From Chitinophaga cymbidii (lineage in GTDB: Bacteria > Bacteroidota > Bacteroidia > Chitinophagales > Chitinophagaceae), in contig NZ_BKAU01000005.1 of the NCBI RefSeq assembly GCF_007992715.1, positions 496,001-560,000 on the forward strand: a DNA stretch of 64,000 nucleotides. The letters are read 5' to 3'. The notes below the pieces were generated by a model. It did no database searches. It was not told the origin of the DNA and was given only the letters and a program-made list of their open reading frames with translations. The position numbers and the translations under genes are program-made. Positions 6,539 through 15,202 of this stretch are shown here, one piece after another (the stretch's first letter is position 1; the number at the start of each line of letters is the position of its first letter).

Positions 6539-9500
6539 TTACAGCCCGAGTTGCAGGCTCCACACATAATTGGGTCTAACGTACCCGCCCATCAGGTATT
6601 TGGCATTCTTGTCGGCTGCGATGGTGAATGCGTTCTCCACGTTGAACTGGATGCGTGCGCTTCGCATGAAAGCCTGCCGGATAAAGCGTTCGGGTAGATT
6701 GTACGCCAGCGAGATGTTCCGCATGCGGATGTTGGACGCATTCAGCACGTTGATGGACGCATTGCTGTACATGGTATATGTATCGGAGCTGAAAGCTGGA
6801 TCTTCCGAGAAGATGGCCCTCGGCACATCGGTCGTCGCTTCGTCGCCGGGCTTGCGCCAGCGGTTGGCGATGTCTTTGTTCACGGCGCCGAACTGCGTCA
6901 TGTAGCTGAACATATTGGAATTGTAGGCATTGCCGAGCATGGGAAGAAAAGTGTTCCGCATTTTGTGCCCGCCCTCGTAAGTCAGCAGGAACGCGAAAGT
7001 AAAGTTCTTATAATCGAGGGAGCTGCTGAACGATCCGCTGTAGGTGGGCACGGTGGTACCGAGGTATTTGATGGCGTCCAGCTCGCTGGGTGAAAAGGTT
7101 GCGATGCCTCCTTTTTCATCATACACCTGCGGCAGACCTTCCGCGCTGAGGCCCGCCCATTCATAGCCGTAGAGGGCCTGGTAGGGATTGCCCACGCGGG
7201 GGTAAGCCTGCGGATAATCCAGCTGAAGGAAATACACCGGCGCTTCCACATTCACATACGTCACTTTGTTTTTGTTGTAGGCGAAGAGGCCGGTGAGGTT
7301 CCATTTCCAGTTTTTGGAACGGACGATATCCGCGCTGATGGTGGTTTCCAGGCCGTGGTTGGTCATTTCACCGTTATTGATCTCGTAGGTGGAGTAGCCG
7401 AACCCTTCGGTGGGTACGCCCATGGTATTCGCCAGCAGGTCTTTACCCTGTTTGCGGTAGTAATCCACAGAGCCCGTGATCCGGTTATCGTACATCGTAA
7501 CGTCCACGCCTATATTGCCGGTGAAAGTACGTTCCCAAGACAATAAAGGGTTGGGCCTGGAACTGATGCTGCCCTGGATGCCGCCTACCTGGAAGTTCGG
7601 GCTGTAATATGCGGTCATGTACGGCGCGGCGTTTTTGGAAATATTACCGCCCACGCCGTATGAACCGCGCAGCTTCAGGAAGGTCACGAAGCCGGGCGTG
7701 AAGAAGGATTCGCGGTAGATGTTCCAGCCGAGGCCGGCAGACCAGAGCGGCTTGTTCTGATATTCGGAGTTGGTGCCCCAGAGGTTCGAACGGTCCCAGC
7801 GGAGGCTGCCTGTCACGAGATATTTGTCATCATAAGAATATCCCACATTACCGTAAAACGATACGAAGCGGTTGATGATCTCCCGGTCGAAACCCATGTC
7901 GCTGGCGGAGAAAGTGCCGTTGAAGAACGTTCCCTGCGGATTGGCCAGCGCTTTCGCATTGATCAGATCATAAGACAGCACATGCGGGTCGTAATTATAT
8001 TGCGTCTGGTCGTTCAGTTCCAGCTTCATGCTCTTCGTTTCCGAGCCGAGGATCGCTGTGATGTTGTGATGCTGACCGAAACGTTTGTCGAAATTCAGCT
8101 GCTGGCGGAAGTTGTATGCCGTGTTCAACTGGTTCTCGCGGTTGTAGATGTTGCCATAGGGCAGCAGGTAAAAGAGCCCCTCGTCCGCCGTGTATCCCGC
8201 AAAACTGTTGACGCGGTTGCGCACGTAATAGCTGTTCTTGTCGTACAGGGTATTCGTGCGCATGTTGTTGTTCTCGTACTGGAAAGACACCTGGTAGTTC
8301 AGCCACTTCGCGAACTTCACGTCCAGCTTCGCGTAGCTGCGGCTCATGAAGCTGTTGATGTTCTCGATGTTGCGCCCGATCTCGTCCAGCGGCGTAATGT
8401 CCATATTGTAGAGGCCGTACTGGTTGATGATCGACAGGGTGTTCGAGTTGAGGCGTCGGTCGGCCGTCATGGTAAAGTTGGCGCCGTCTTCATTTTTCAG
8501 ATAGTCATACGGCATCACATTGTAGCCGGGTGACATCGGATCATACATTTGCCTTTTGCCGTCGGTGTAAAGCAGGTACGTGCTTACTTCAAAATCCAGC
8601 CAGGGCGTGAAATGCGCGGTATTGCGGACGTTCAGGCCGAGCGATTTGTTACCGGAATATTTATCTTCCTGTGCGTTGTTCCAGTAAGTGGCGGAAGCGT
8701 AGAATGCATTCCTGTCGCTGGCGGCCGCTACGTTCACGTTGTATTGCTGCAGGAGGGTATTGCGTTTGGCATACTCCGCCACATCGTTGTAATACTTATA
8801 TCCTTGTCCCGCCAGGCTGTTCAGCCGCGCGTCCAGTTCCTGCTGGTCGATATTGCCCGCATAGAAATTGAGATAGGCATCGGCGCCCCGGTTGATGTAC
8901 ACCTTGTTGTCCAGCAGCGATTGCGCGTAAGCAGTTGCGCCGGCGCCCTGGAAATTCGGGTTGCTGGCCGCCCATTCCTTTTCCAGCTCAAGGATCTCGG
9001 CGGAATTGGTGAGGTTGCCGGTATAATAATTAAAGGGCCGGTAGGTAAGGGTGGAGGATGCGTTTACCTGTGGACGGCCTTTTCTTGCTTTTTTAGTAAT
9101 GATCACCACCACGCCGTTGGCCGCGCGGGCGCCGTAGATGGAAGCGGCCGCGGCGTCTTTCAGCACGGTGATCTTTTCAATGTCTTCCAGGTTGAGGCCG
9201 GGAAGGTTTTCCTGGAGGGAGTTGCCGGCGAAGGTGGTGTTCTCCACCGGGAAACCGTCGATCACGTAGAGCGGGTTGGTAACGCCGTTCATGGACGTGG
9301 TGCCGCGGATCAGCCCGTTGTTGTAACCCGCCACGCGCCCTTCCAGCAGGGAATTCAGGCTGCTGAGGCGCTGCTGCTTCAGGGAAGAGGCGGTCACGGT
9401 GGCGAAAGCGCCGGTAGAGCGCTCCTTGCTGAGCGTCTGGTAGCCGGTGGCGTAGTTGTTGACGGTAATTGCTTCGAGGGAATCTACCATCATGGTGAGC

Positions 9501-10234
9501 AACACTTCGAAGTTCACGGACGCATCGTCGCCGGGCAGGCGTTTTACATCCGGTATGGCTTTGCCGGATATAAGCCGGGCGATGGAGATTTCCTTCACCT
9601 GGAAACCGATGGAGGAGATCTGCAGTACAGCATCTTCCGGCACCGCGGCCAGGGTAAACATCCCTTCACTGCTGGTGGAAGCGCCGGCCTGCGTACCTTT
9701 CACGCGGATAGAAGCGCCCGGCAGCGGCTCCCGCTCCTGGGTATAGACGATGCCAGACACCTTCACGTCCCGCGCCGCCTCCTGCTGGTCCGCCGGTTTG
9801 CCGGAGAGGAAAATGGTTTCCACGGAAATGCGGTAGTTGAGCGACCGGTCTTTCAGCACTTTGTCCAGGAACTCGCCGAGCGGCATGTTTTTGGCGGAAA
9901 TGCTCACCGGTTCTTTATCGCGGATCAGCTGTTTGTTGTACATCACCACATAACCCGCCTGTTCTTTGATAACGGAAAATACTTTTTCCAGCGGCACGTT
10001 GTTGCCGGAGAAAGTGATGTGCTGGGAACGGACGTTCCCCGAAACGTGCAGGCATACAGCCAGAAGCAGAAAGCTCGCAATTTTCATGATACGCAGCATT
10101 TGTTGAAATTGCCGCCGTGCCGCGCTGTGTGGTAGAGATACTGAATCGTTCCTTCTACATACATCGGTTAAGGGATAGCTGAACCGGCCCTTAACGGGCA
10201 CGCGCCACCGCTTGCAAATAGCAGTTTTTTGCAT
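6539..10234 (-). CDS. SusC/RagA-family TonB-dependent receptor with STN domain (PUL 1)
   Basis: This outer-membrane transporter has 1231 residues from the ATG at 10234. Domains in order: a long N-terminal leader ending in a signal helix (MKIASFLLLAVCLHVSG, about 50-66); an STN domain (about 70-130, VPLEKVFSVIKEQAGYVVMYN) that signals to FecR; a carboxypeptidase-like CarbD domain (about 155-225, VSGIVYTQEREPLPGASI); the plug (RVAGYNNGLIRG, LYVIDGFPVEN, ITVLKDAAAASIYGARAANG); and a 22-strand barrel. It ends SLQLGL, unlike the aromatic terminal residue of many barrels. The frame can be extended three codons to a TTG, but the ATG is preferred. It should be controlled by the FecR and sigma factor upstream. 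Confidence 0.93.
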   Translation of the reverse strand: MQKTAICKRWRVPVKGRFSYPLTDVCRRNDSVSLPHSAARRQFQQMLRIMKIASFLLLAVCLHVSGNVRSQHITFSGNNVPLEKVFSVIKEQAGYVVMYNKQLIRDKEPVSISAKNMPLGEFLDKVLKDRSLNYRISVETIFLSGKPADQQEAARDVKVSGIVYTQEREPLPGASIRVKGTQAGASTSSEGMFTLAAVPEDAVLQISSIGFQVKEISIARLISGKAIPDVKRLPGDDASVNFEVLLTMMVDSLEAITVNNYATGYQTLSKERSTGAFATVTASSLKQQRLSSLNSLLEGRVAGYNNGLIRGTTSMNGVTNPLYVIDGFPVENTTFAGNSLQENLPGLNLEDIEKITVLKDAAAASIYGARAANGVVVIITKKARKGRPQVNASSTLTYRPFNYYTGNLTNSAEILELEKEWAASNPNFQGAGATAYAQSLLDNKVYINRGADAYLNFYAGNIDQQELDARLNSLAGQGYKYYNDVAEYAKRNTLLQQYNVNVAAASDRNAFYASATYWNNAQEDKYSGNKSLGLNVRNTAHFTPWLDFEVSTYLLYTDGKRQMYDPMSPGYNVMPYDYLKNEDGANFTMTADRRLNSNTLSIINQYGLYNMDITPLDEIGRNIENINSFMSRSYAKLDVKFAKWLNYQVSFQYENNNMRTNTLYDKNSYYVRNRVNSFAGYTADEGLFYLLPYGNIYNRENQLNTAYNFRQQLNFDKRFGQHHNITAILGSETKSMKLELNDQTQYNYDPHVLSYDLINAKALANPQGTFFNGTFSASDMGFDREIINRFVSFYGNVGYSYDDKYLVTGSLRWDRSNLWGTNSEYQNKPLWSAGLGWNIYRESFFTPGFVTFLKLRGSYGVGGNISKNAAPYMTAYYSPNFQVGGIQGSISSRPNPLLSWERTFTGNIGVDVTMYDNRITGSVDYYRKQGKDLLANTMGVPTEGFGYSTYEINNGEMTNHGLETTISADIVRSKNWKWNLTGLFAYNKNKVTYVNVEAPVYFLQLDYPQAYPRVGNPYQALYGYEWAGLSAEGLPQVYDEKGGIATFSPSELDAIKYLGTTVPTYSGSFSSSLDYKNFTFAFLLTYEGGHKMRNTFLPMLGNAYNSNMFSYMTQFGAVNKDIANRWRKPGDEATTDVPRAIFSEDPAFSSDTYTMYSNASINVLNASNIRMRNISLAYNLPERFIRQAFMRSARIQFNVENAFTIAADKNAKYLMGGYVRPNYVWSLQLGL

Positions 10235-10257
10235 AAATTGCAATGTTTGGTTTGGTT
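10225..10257 (-). promoter_or_regulatory. Conserved leader and palindrome around the susC start (PUL 1)
   Basis: On the minus strand AACAACCAAA is followed by TTGCAATTTATGCAA, a 5-bp inverted repeat whose right arm contains the ATG start codon, and then a run of A. The same block sits at the start of the second susC (26080-26116). No Shine-Dalgarno sequence is present, so this leader probably sets translation initiation. Confidence 0.55.
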
Positions 10258-10302
10258 GTTAAACGTATTACTGTACGGCATTATAATCTTGCTGAACGCC
10301 AG

Positions 10303-10327
10303 CCGGGAGTGACCCCATCACTTCCGG
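10303..10327. repeat. Inverted repeat between fecR and susC (PUL 1)
   Basis: CCGGGAGTGA (10303-10312) and TCACTTCCGG (10318-10327) pair with one wobble around a 5-base loop. On the plus strand it is followed by six T. It begins 69 bases upstream of the susC start, and the second PUL has a 10-bp hairpin at almost the same distance. It could be a regulatory or processing element. Confidence 0.5.
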
Positions 10328-10387
10328 TTTTTTATTCGGCAAGACTTTTGTTTTTCGGGCAACGCGCAGGGACAAAATGGACCGGCC

Positions 10388-11533
10388 TCAGGGTAAAACT
10401 ACCAGCCGCCGGTTTGTATCGATCCTGAATTTCACGTTAGCGTCCTGCAGGCCGAGGAGCACGTTGGACAGGGGTTCGTTCCTGCCCATTTCGCCACCGA
10501 ACATGATATCCGGTATTCCTTTCTGGTAGACGATCTCCAGATCGTACCACCTGGCCAGCTCGCGCATCACTGCATCCAGTTTTTTATTGTCGAAATTGAA
10601 CAATCCGTTCTTCCAGGCTATGGATGCTTCGGCATCAGCCACATTGCTTTTCTGCAGCTGTGTTCCGTTCATCACCGCCTGCTGGCCGGGAAGGAGAACG
10701 GTTTGTTTTCCGCTTACTTCCACCGACAATTTGCCTTCCAGCAGGGTAGCCACGGCGCCCGGTTCATCCGGGTACGCCTTGATGTTGAAGCGTGTTCCCA
10801 GCACCCGGAGCGATGACCGTTCCGGTACATGCACGATAAAGGGCATGGCTTTGTTTTGGGCCACTTCGAAATAGGCTTCGCCGGTTACCGTGACCGGCCT
10901 TACGGTTCCGGTGAACGCCACCGGGAAGCGGATACTGCTGGCGGAGTTGAGCCATACCTTCGATCCGTCGGGCAGCAGCAGCCTGAACTGCCTGCCGCGC
11001 GGGATGGTGATGGTATTGAACTCCGCTGCTTCCTTCCTGTGTGCGCCGGCGTCATACGCCAGTTCTCCCTTGCCGAGGGTCAGCCTGCTGCCGCTTTGCC
11101 GGGCTATTTCGCCCTGGCGGGTGCTGTCCAGCGGGATCACGGAGCCGTCGGCCAGCGTCAGGATAGCGCCTTCGTGGCCCGGCTGTACGTCCGGCTGCGC
11201 GGGCGCTTGCACAACGGGGGCGGTTTGTACGGCGGGTTGCCGCGTCAGCCAGAAGGCGGTTCCCGCCCCCAGAAGACATATCACCGCCGCCGCCCAGCCC
11301 CAGCGGCGGAAAAAGGGCCTTACCACCGGTTCCTGCGCGGGTATTTCAATCGCTTCCAGTTCCGCCATCTGCTCCATCATCCATTCCTGGTCGGACAAAA
11401 CCTCCATCAACCGGCGGTTTTCCGGATTTTTCGCGGCCCAGCTTTCCAGGCGCCGCAGCTCTTCTCCGGAGATCTTTCCTTCCAGCTTTTTCAGCAGCAG
11501 GCGCTCCAGTTCATTCATTCTTTGCGCATCCAT
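10388..11533 (-). CDS. FecR-family anti-sigma factor (PUL 1)
   Basis: FecR proteins span the inner membrane, hold the partner ECF sigma factor, and release it when the outer-membrane receptor signals through its STN domain. This 381-residue protein has a cytoplasmic N-terminal sigma-binding part (about 1-75), one transmembrane helix (about 79-97, GWAAAVICLLGAGTAFWL), a periplasmic FecR domain (about 165-260; ITIPRGRQFRLLLPDGSKVWLNS is characteristic), and a C-terminal DUF4974-type STN-interacting domain (about 310-381, LFNFDNKKLDAVMRELARWYDLE). It lies between the sigma gene (91-base gap) and susC, the standard order. Confidence 0.92.
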   Translation of the reverse strand: MDAQRMNELERLLLKKLEGKISGEELRRLESWAAKNPENRRLMEVLSDQEWMMEQMAELEAIEIPAQEPVVRPFFRRWGWAAAVICLLGAGTAFWLTRQPAVQTAPVVQAPAQPDVQPGHEGAILTLADGSVIPLDSTRQGEIARQSGSRLTLGKGELAYDAGAHRKEAAEFNTITIPRGRQFRLLLPDGSKVWLNSASSIRFPVAFTGTVRPVTVTGEAYFEVAQNKAMPFIVHVPERSSLRVLGTRFNIKAYPDEPGAVATLLEGKLSVEVSGKQTVLLPGQQAVMNGTQLQKSNVADAEASIAWKNGLFNFDNKKLDAVMRELARWYDLEIVYQKGIPDIMFGGEMGRNEPLSNVLLGLQDANVKFRIDTNRRLVVLP

Positions 11534-11624
11534 ATCGTGGTGGTGGGATGTTATATAAAAGCGATCCCTTTAGTATAACACAACTAAAAGGTCGTTTTAA
11601 CCAAAAAAGGAGAAATTTTTTTTT

Positions 11625-12239
11625 CTACAGCAATTTCATAAGCAGGAGTAAGGTCAGGAAGCCCTTTTCGGAGAGCCGGTAGCGTAATAGCTTGATGGCC
11701 CTGGCTTTCTGATTCAGGACGGTTTGCGGGGAAATACCCAGCCTTTCCGCGGCTTCGGCGGTACCCAGTTTGTGGATGAAAATAAGCCGGAAAACTTCAC
11801 CGCATTGCGCGGGTAGGGCGGCCACCTCCTGGTAGATTTCGGCCAGTACTCTCGATTTCAGCATTTCCAGGTCTGCGCTCTCTTCTCCTTCGGGCGTAAG
11901 ATAGCATAGTTCCTGGTGCGACAGTTCATGCCGGTCGCGGGCCTTTAAATAATTGAAACAGGCGTTGCGGACGCTGACGTATAAAAATGATTTGATATCC
12001 GTGAGGTTGGAGAAGTCGTTTTTCTTGCCAAAGAGTTTCACCATGCTGTCCTGCGCAATGTCTTCCGCTTCTCCGGCATGCTCAACGATCCTGCGCGCGA
12101 AATACACCAGGCCCTTGTAAAACCTGCTGTACAGCTCCGTTGCCGCCGATCTGTCACCTTCCCGGAACAGCCTTATCAGTTGTTGCTCATTATGTAAGTC
12201 GCTGTTATGCAATGTCCGTATAATCCTTCCGTCCCGCAA
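11625..12239 (-). CDS. ECF sigma factor, FecI-like (PUL 1)
   Basis: This 204-residue ECF sigma factor has region 2 (LIRLFREGDRSAATELYSRF through AEDIAQDSMVKLF) and region 4 (LPAQCGEVFRLIFIHKLGTAEAAERLGISPQTVLNQKARAIKLLR), ending in a hydrophobic tail common in Bacteroidota FecI types. It should direct polymerase to the susC promoter when released by FecR. No in-frame ATG exists near the start: the candidates are TTG at 12239 or TTG at 12212, and I give the longer one. The second PUL's sigma gene also appears to start with TTG, which would keep levels low. A GH43 gene ends 37 bases upstream on the same strand. Confidence 0.88.
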   Translation of the reverse strand: MRDGRIIRTLHNSDLHNEQQLIRLFREGDRSAATELYSRFYKGLVYFARRIVEHAGEAEDIAQDSMVKLFGKKNDFSNLTDIKSFLYVSVRNACFNYLKARDRHELSHQELCYLTPEGEESADLEMLKSRVLAEIYQEVAALPAQCGEVFRLIFIHKLGTAEAAERLGISPQTVLNQKARAIKLLRYRLSEKGFLTLLLLMKLL

Positions 12240-12276
12240 ACTAAAAATAAATTGTCACAAAAATGAGCATTCATCA

Positions 12277-13731
12277 TCACGGCGCCTCGAACTTCCATAT
12301 CTGCGCGTCCGTACCATTCCAGTTCCAGGACCGCACGTCTGCGCCGGGTGCGGCGCTGCCATCGGCAATATCCATTACATTATTGCTGGACTTCGACATA
12401 ATACGGTACCAGCCTCCTCCCAGGTCTTCGATCTTCCACAGCTGGCAATCATTGGCAAAAACATCCCAGACCTGGATGTTGGCGCCGCGGTCGATGCCGC
12501 ATGCATCCAGGTCCAGCGATTTATGGGTGGGCAATTCGGAGATGATCTTGTAGAAACCGTTGTTCTGGTAGGTGATATTCCACTTTTGCCCGTTGCAGGT
12601 GGTGCGCGTCCAGGTCCTCACATCCGCATTGCCGGTGGAGCATCCCGCAATATCGAGATACAGGCCGGCGCCGGAAGTGGTGTTGATCTTTGAGCGGATG
12701 GCGTACTGCCCGTTGGGTATGGGATTAGGCACATAACAGGGCGTGGTGCCGCTGGTTTGCGTAACGCCCGAGTTGGTGATATTGATGGGCATGATGTTGC
12801 CTGCCGCGTCGAAGAACATCCTGTCGATCGCCACCTGCCGCTCATGAATATTGGTGCTGGTGCGTCGGTGATACACAAAGAAATACTCGTCGCTGCAGCC
12901 GGGTTTGCGGATCACAGCGTTATGCCCCGGCCCTTTTATGGCGCCCCGTGGGGAAGTGATGCGGCCTTTGTAGGTCCACGGCCCCATGGGGTTGGTGGAA
13001 GTGGCGTATTCCACGTGATAGTCATCATTACCGAAATGGTTGATGGAATACATCAGGTAGTAGATACCGTTCCGTTTGATCACGTAGGCGGCCTCGAAGT
13101 AGTTGGAGGGCTTGTTGTGCCCACGGGTGCCCGTTAACGATATCATATCGTTATTCAGCCGCTGGATGTTGAAGGTGGTGTTGCCCCAGTACATATAAGC
13201 CTGTCCATCCGTATCGATGAATACCATGGGGTCTATCGGATCGGTGCCGTCGCCGGTGGCGAGGGCGCTGCCTTTGTCAACAAAGGGGCCGGTGGGGCTG
13301 GTGCTTACCGCTACCCCTATTTTTTTGGCGGCGGTAAAGTAAAAATAGTAGTTACCGTTACGCGCTACCACCGAAGGCGCCCATCCATCCGTATGCGCCC
13401 AGCTGACATTCGCCAGGTCCAGCACAATGCCTTCGTCCGTCCAGTTCAGCAGATCGGTGGATGAATACGCATGGAACTGGCTGGCGTTCGGGCCGGTGGC
13501 GGTAGGGTAGATGTAGTACTTGCCATTGGCGTAAATGATATCCGGGTCGGCGGTGGGGACGGGCAGGATGGGGTTCCCGCTCATCAGGCCCAGCGCGCTC
13601 AGGATGGTGGCGTTGGACTGCAGGGAATCCGGGTTTGAAACCTCCGGCGTGGTTTCTTTTTCCTGGCATGCTGTAAGGGTTAATGTGGTGATAACTGTAG
13701 CGGTCAGTAGTGGAATGAGTTGCTTTTTCAT
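12277..13731 (-). CDS. GH43-family glycoside hydrolase with C-terminal ricin-type lectin domain (lipoprotein)
   Basis: The ATG at 13731 starts a lipoprotein signal with the acylated cysteine at 22 (LTLTAC). A five-bladed GH43 propeller follows (about 55-335) with the expected acidic residues: D62 in TADPDIIY (base), D167 in DPIDPMVF (pKa modulator) and E213 in YFEAAYVI (acid). The C-terminus (about 340-484) is a ricin-type trefoil with repeats such as GLYLDIAGCS, KSLDLDACG and NVMDIADGS and paired QKW/QLW/QIW motifs, a carbohydrate-binding module. GH43 enzymes are mostly arabinofuranosidases, xylosidases or arabinanases; the exact activity cannot be read. It lies directly upstream of the PUL 1 sigma gene on the same strand, so arabinose- or xylose-containing glycan use is plausible. 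Confidence 0.9.
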   Translation of the reverse strand: MKKQLIPLLTATVITTLTLTACQEKETTPEVSNPDSLQSNATILSALGLMSGNPILPVPTADPDIIYANGKYYIYPTATGPNASQFHAYSSTDLLNWTDEGIVLDLANVSWAHTDGWAPSVVARNGNYYFYFTAAKKIGVAVSTSPTGPFVDKGSALATGDGTDPIDPMVFIDTDGQAYMYWGNTTFNIQRLNNDMISLTGTRGHNKPSNYFEAAYVIKRNGIYYLMYSINHFGNDDYHVEYATSTNPMGPWTYKGRITSPRGAIKGPGHNAVIRKPGCSDEYFFVYHRRTSTNIHERQVAIDRMFFDAAGNIMPINITNSGVTQTSGTTPCYVPNPIPNGQYAIRSKINTTSGAGLYLDIAGCSTGNADVRTWTRTTCNGQKWNITYQNNGFYKIISELPTHKSLDLDACGIDRGANIQVWDVFANDCQLWKIEDLGGGWYRIMSKSSNNVMDIADGSAAPGADVRSWNWNGTDAQIWKFEAP

Positions 13732-13879
13732 TGGGTTTTGCATTTGGGTTTGTCAAAAAGTGTTCGTGGATCAGGTTAACAATAGTAAGTTAATGAAAAA
13801 GCAGGAATTATCACCAACCCGCCGCCGGCAGGGCAACGGGTTTCTTCAGTTAGTTACGCTGATCAGCAGCGCCGCCAGG

Positions 13880-15202
13880 TCACAGCATATCCAGTATCCC
13901 TTCGTTCTCAATAATGATCATGCCCTGCCGGTCGGTGGTAATGCCCTCCTGCAGCTTGTAAGTATATCTTGGTACGTGCCCTTCCATCACCGTAGGCAGA
14001 AATACAAAACGGATGGAGGGCACTTCCCGTAATGCCTCTCCGGCTTCAAAGATATGTGTGGAGATGATGAAGAAACATTCCGTAAAGCCTGCAAATGCGG
14101 TGGTGACGGACAATGTAGCGTCATAGGCGTCTTTGACGTTGGTGCCTTTGAACAGTTCATCAAAGATGATGAACAGTCTTTTTTCTTCGCTCACGGCTTC
14201 CGCGACTGTTTTCACCCGCAGCACCTCCGCATAGAAATGACTGTATCCTTTATGGAGATCATCCGGCACATTCACGGAGGAGTAAATGCCGTCCAGCACG
14301 GAAAATTCCAGCACCCGCGCGGCAACGGGAAAGCCCATGTGCGCCAGGTACAGCAGAATGCCGGAGGCTTTCATCAGGGTGGATTTTCCCGCCATGTTCG
14401 CGCCGGTAAGGAACATCACATTGCTTTCGTGGCTGAACCCGAAGGAGTTGGGCGTTCCATTGTCCAGCCGCGGATGCCTTACATCTGTTGCTGTGAAGAA
14501 ATTAGCGCTGCGCGGATGCGCAACGGCGAAGGAGAAATGTTTTTCACGCGCTACCGTACCAACGGCGATGTACACGTCCAGCTCATACGTGGCAGTGATC
14601 AGCGCCTGCAGCTGTTCTTTCCACACGCCGGCTACCAGGTAACGCAACTGTGCAGCCTGTGAAAGTGATAGCTCGCTGTTCGCCGGCATGTGCAGGAAAG
14701 CGGCGGCCTGTGGATGGCGCAGCACCGGCCCCGCCTTTTCCGCCCAGGCTGCCCATGGCGTGACGGTATGCAGCGCATCCCGTTCCAGGCGTTGCAGCAA
14801 CTGATCGCATTCGCGCAGCATCAGCAGGCTGGCCTGCAGCCCCTGCTGTTCGCGTTCATACGTTTCATCCTTCGTCAGCATAGCCATGGCCCTGTTCCGC
14901 GTCATCCTGACGAGCGAAAGCATGGAGCTTTGTTCGCTGTTCTCTTCCAGGTAAGCCACCATCGCGGAGATAACGTCATGCTGAAATGGAAATTCGGCCG
15001 CATGATCGCGGAAATAGCGGAATATGCTGCTTCTGTTGTTGATGGCCTGCTCGTTTGTCAGCGGGTGAAGGAACATCTGGTCCAGCAGCTGTTCTCCGCC
15101 TTTTGTTTTTACCCGGTTGAATAGACTGAATATAGACGCGCTGTTGTATTTGCCCAACAGCTGCAGATCGTCGAGCGTTTGCTTGTCCGCAATGAAACTC
15201 AT
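13880..15202 (-). CDS. MutS-like ATPase lacking mismatch-recognition domains (copy B)
   Basis: This 440-residue protein corresponds to MutS core/lever domain III (from about residue 10, SIFSLFNRVKTKGGEQLLDQMF) plus the ATPase domain V. Walker A is TGANMAGKST at about 265, Walker B IIFDELFKGTN at about 340, and the H-loop FIISTHIFE follows. Domains I and II are absent, including the Phe-x-Glu mismatch wedge, so ordinary mismatch repair is unlikely. The start ATG overlaps the last four bases of the paralogous gene upstream, so the two are translationally coupled and may form a heterodimer. The role is unknown. It is the last gene of the ABC operon. Confidence 0.85.
   Translation of the reverse strand: MSFIADKQTLDDLQLLGKYNSASIFSLFNRVKTKGGEQLLDQMFLHPLTNEQAINNRSSIFRYFRDHAAEFPFQHDVISAMVAYLEENSEQSSMLSLVRMTRNRAMAMLTKDETYEREQQGLQASLLMLRECDQLLQRLERDALHTVTPWAAWAEKAGPVLRHPQAAAFLHMPANSELSLSQAAQLRYLVAGVWKEQLQALITATYELDVYIAVGTVAREKHFSFAVAHPRSANFFTATDVRHPRLDNGTPNSFGFSHESNVMFLTGANMAGKSTLMKASGILLYLAHMGFPVAARVLEFSVLDGIYSSVNVPDDLHKGYSHFYAEVLRVKTVAEAVSEEKRLFIIFDELFKGTNVKDAYDATLSVTTAFAGFTECFFIISTHIFEAGEALREVPSIRFVFLPTVMEGHVPRYTYKLQEGITTDRQGMIIIENEGILDML

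Noticed and set aside
8549-10135. 528-codon plus-strand open frame opposite the first susC
   Set aside because: It is a shadow of the susC gene: no domain, unusual composition, and the minus-strand frame has clear STN, CarbD and plug motifs.
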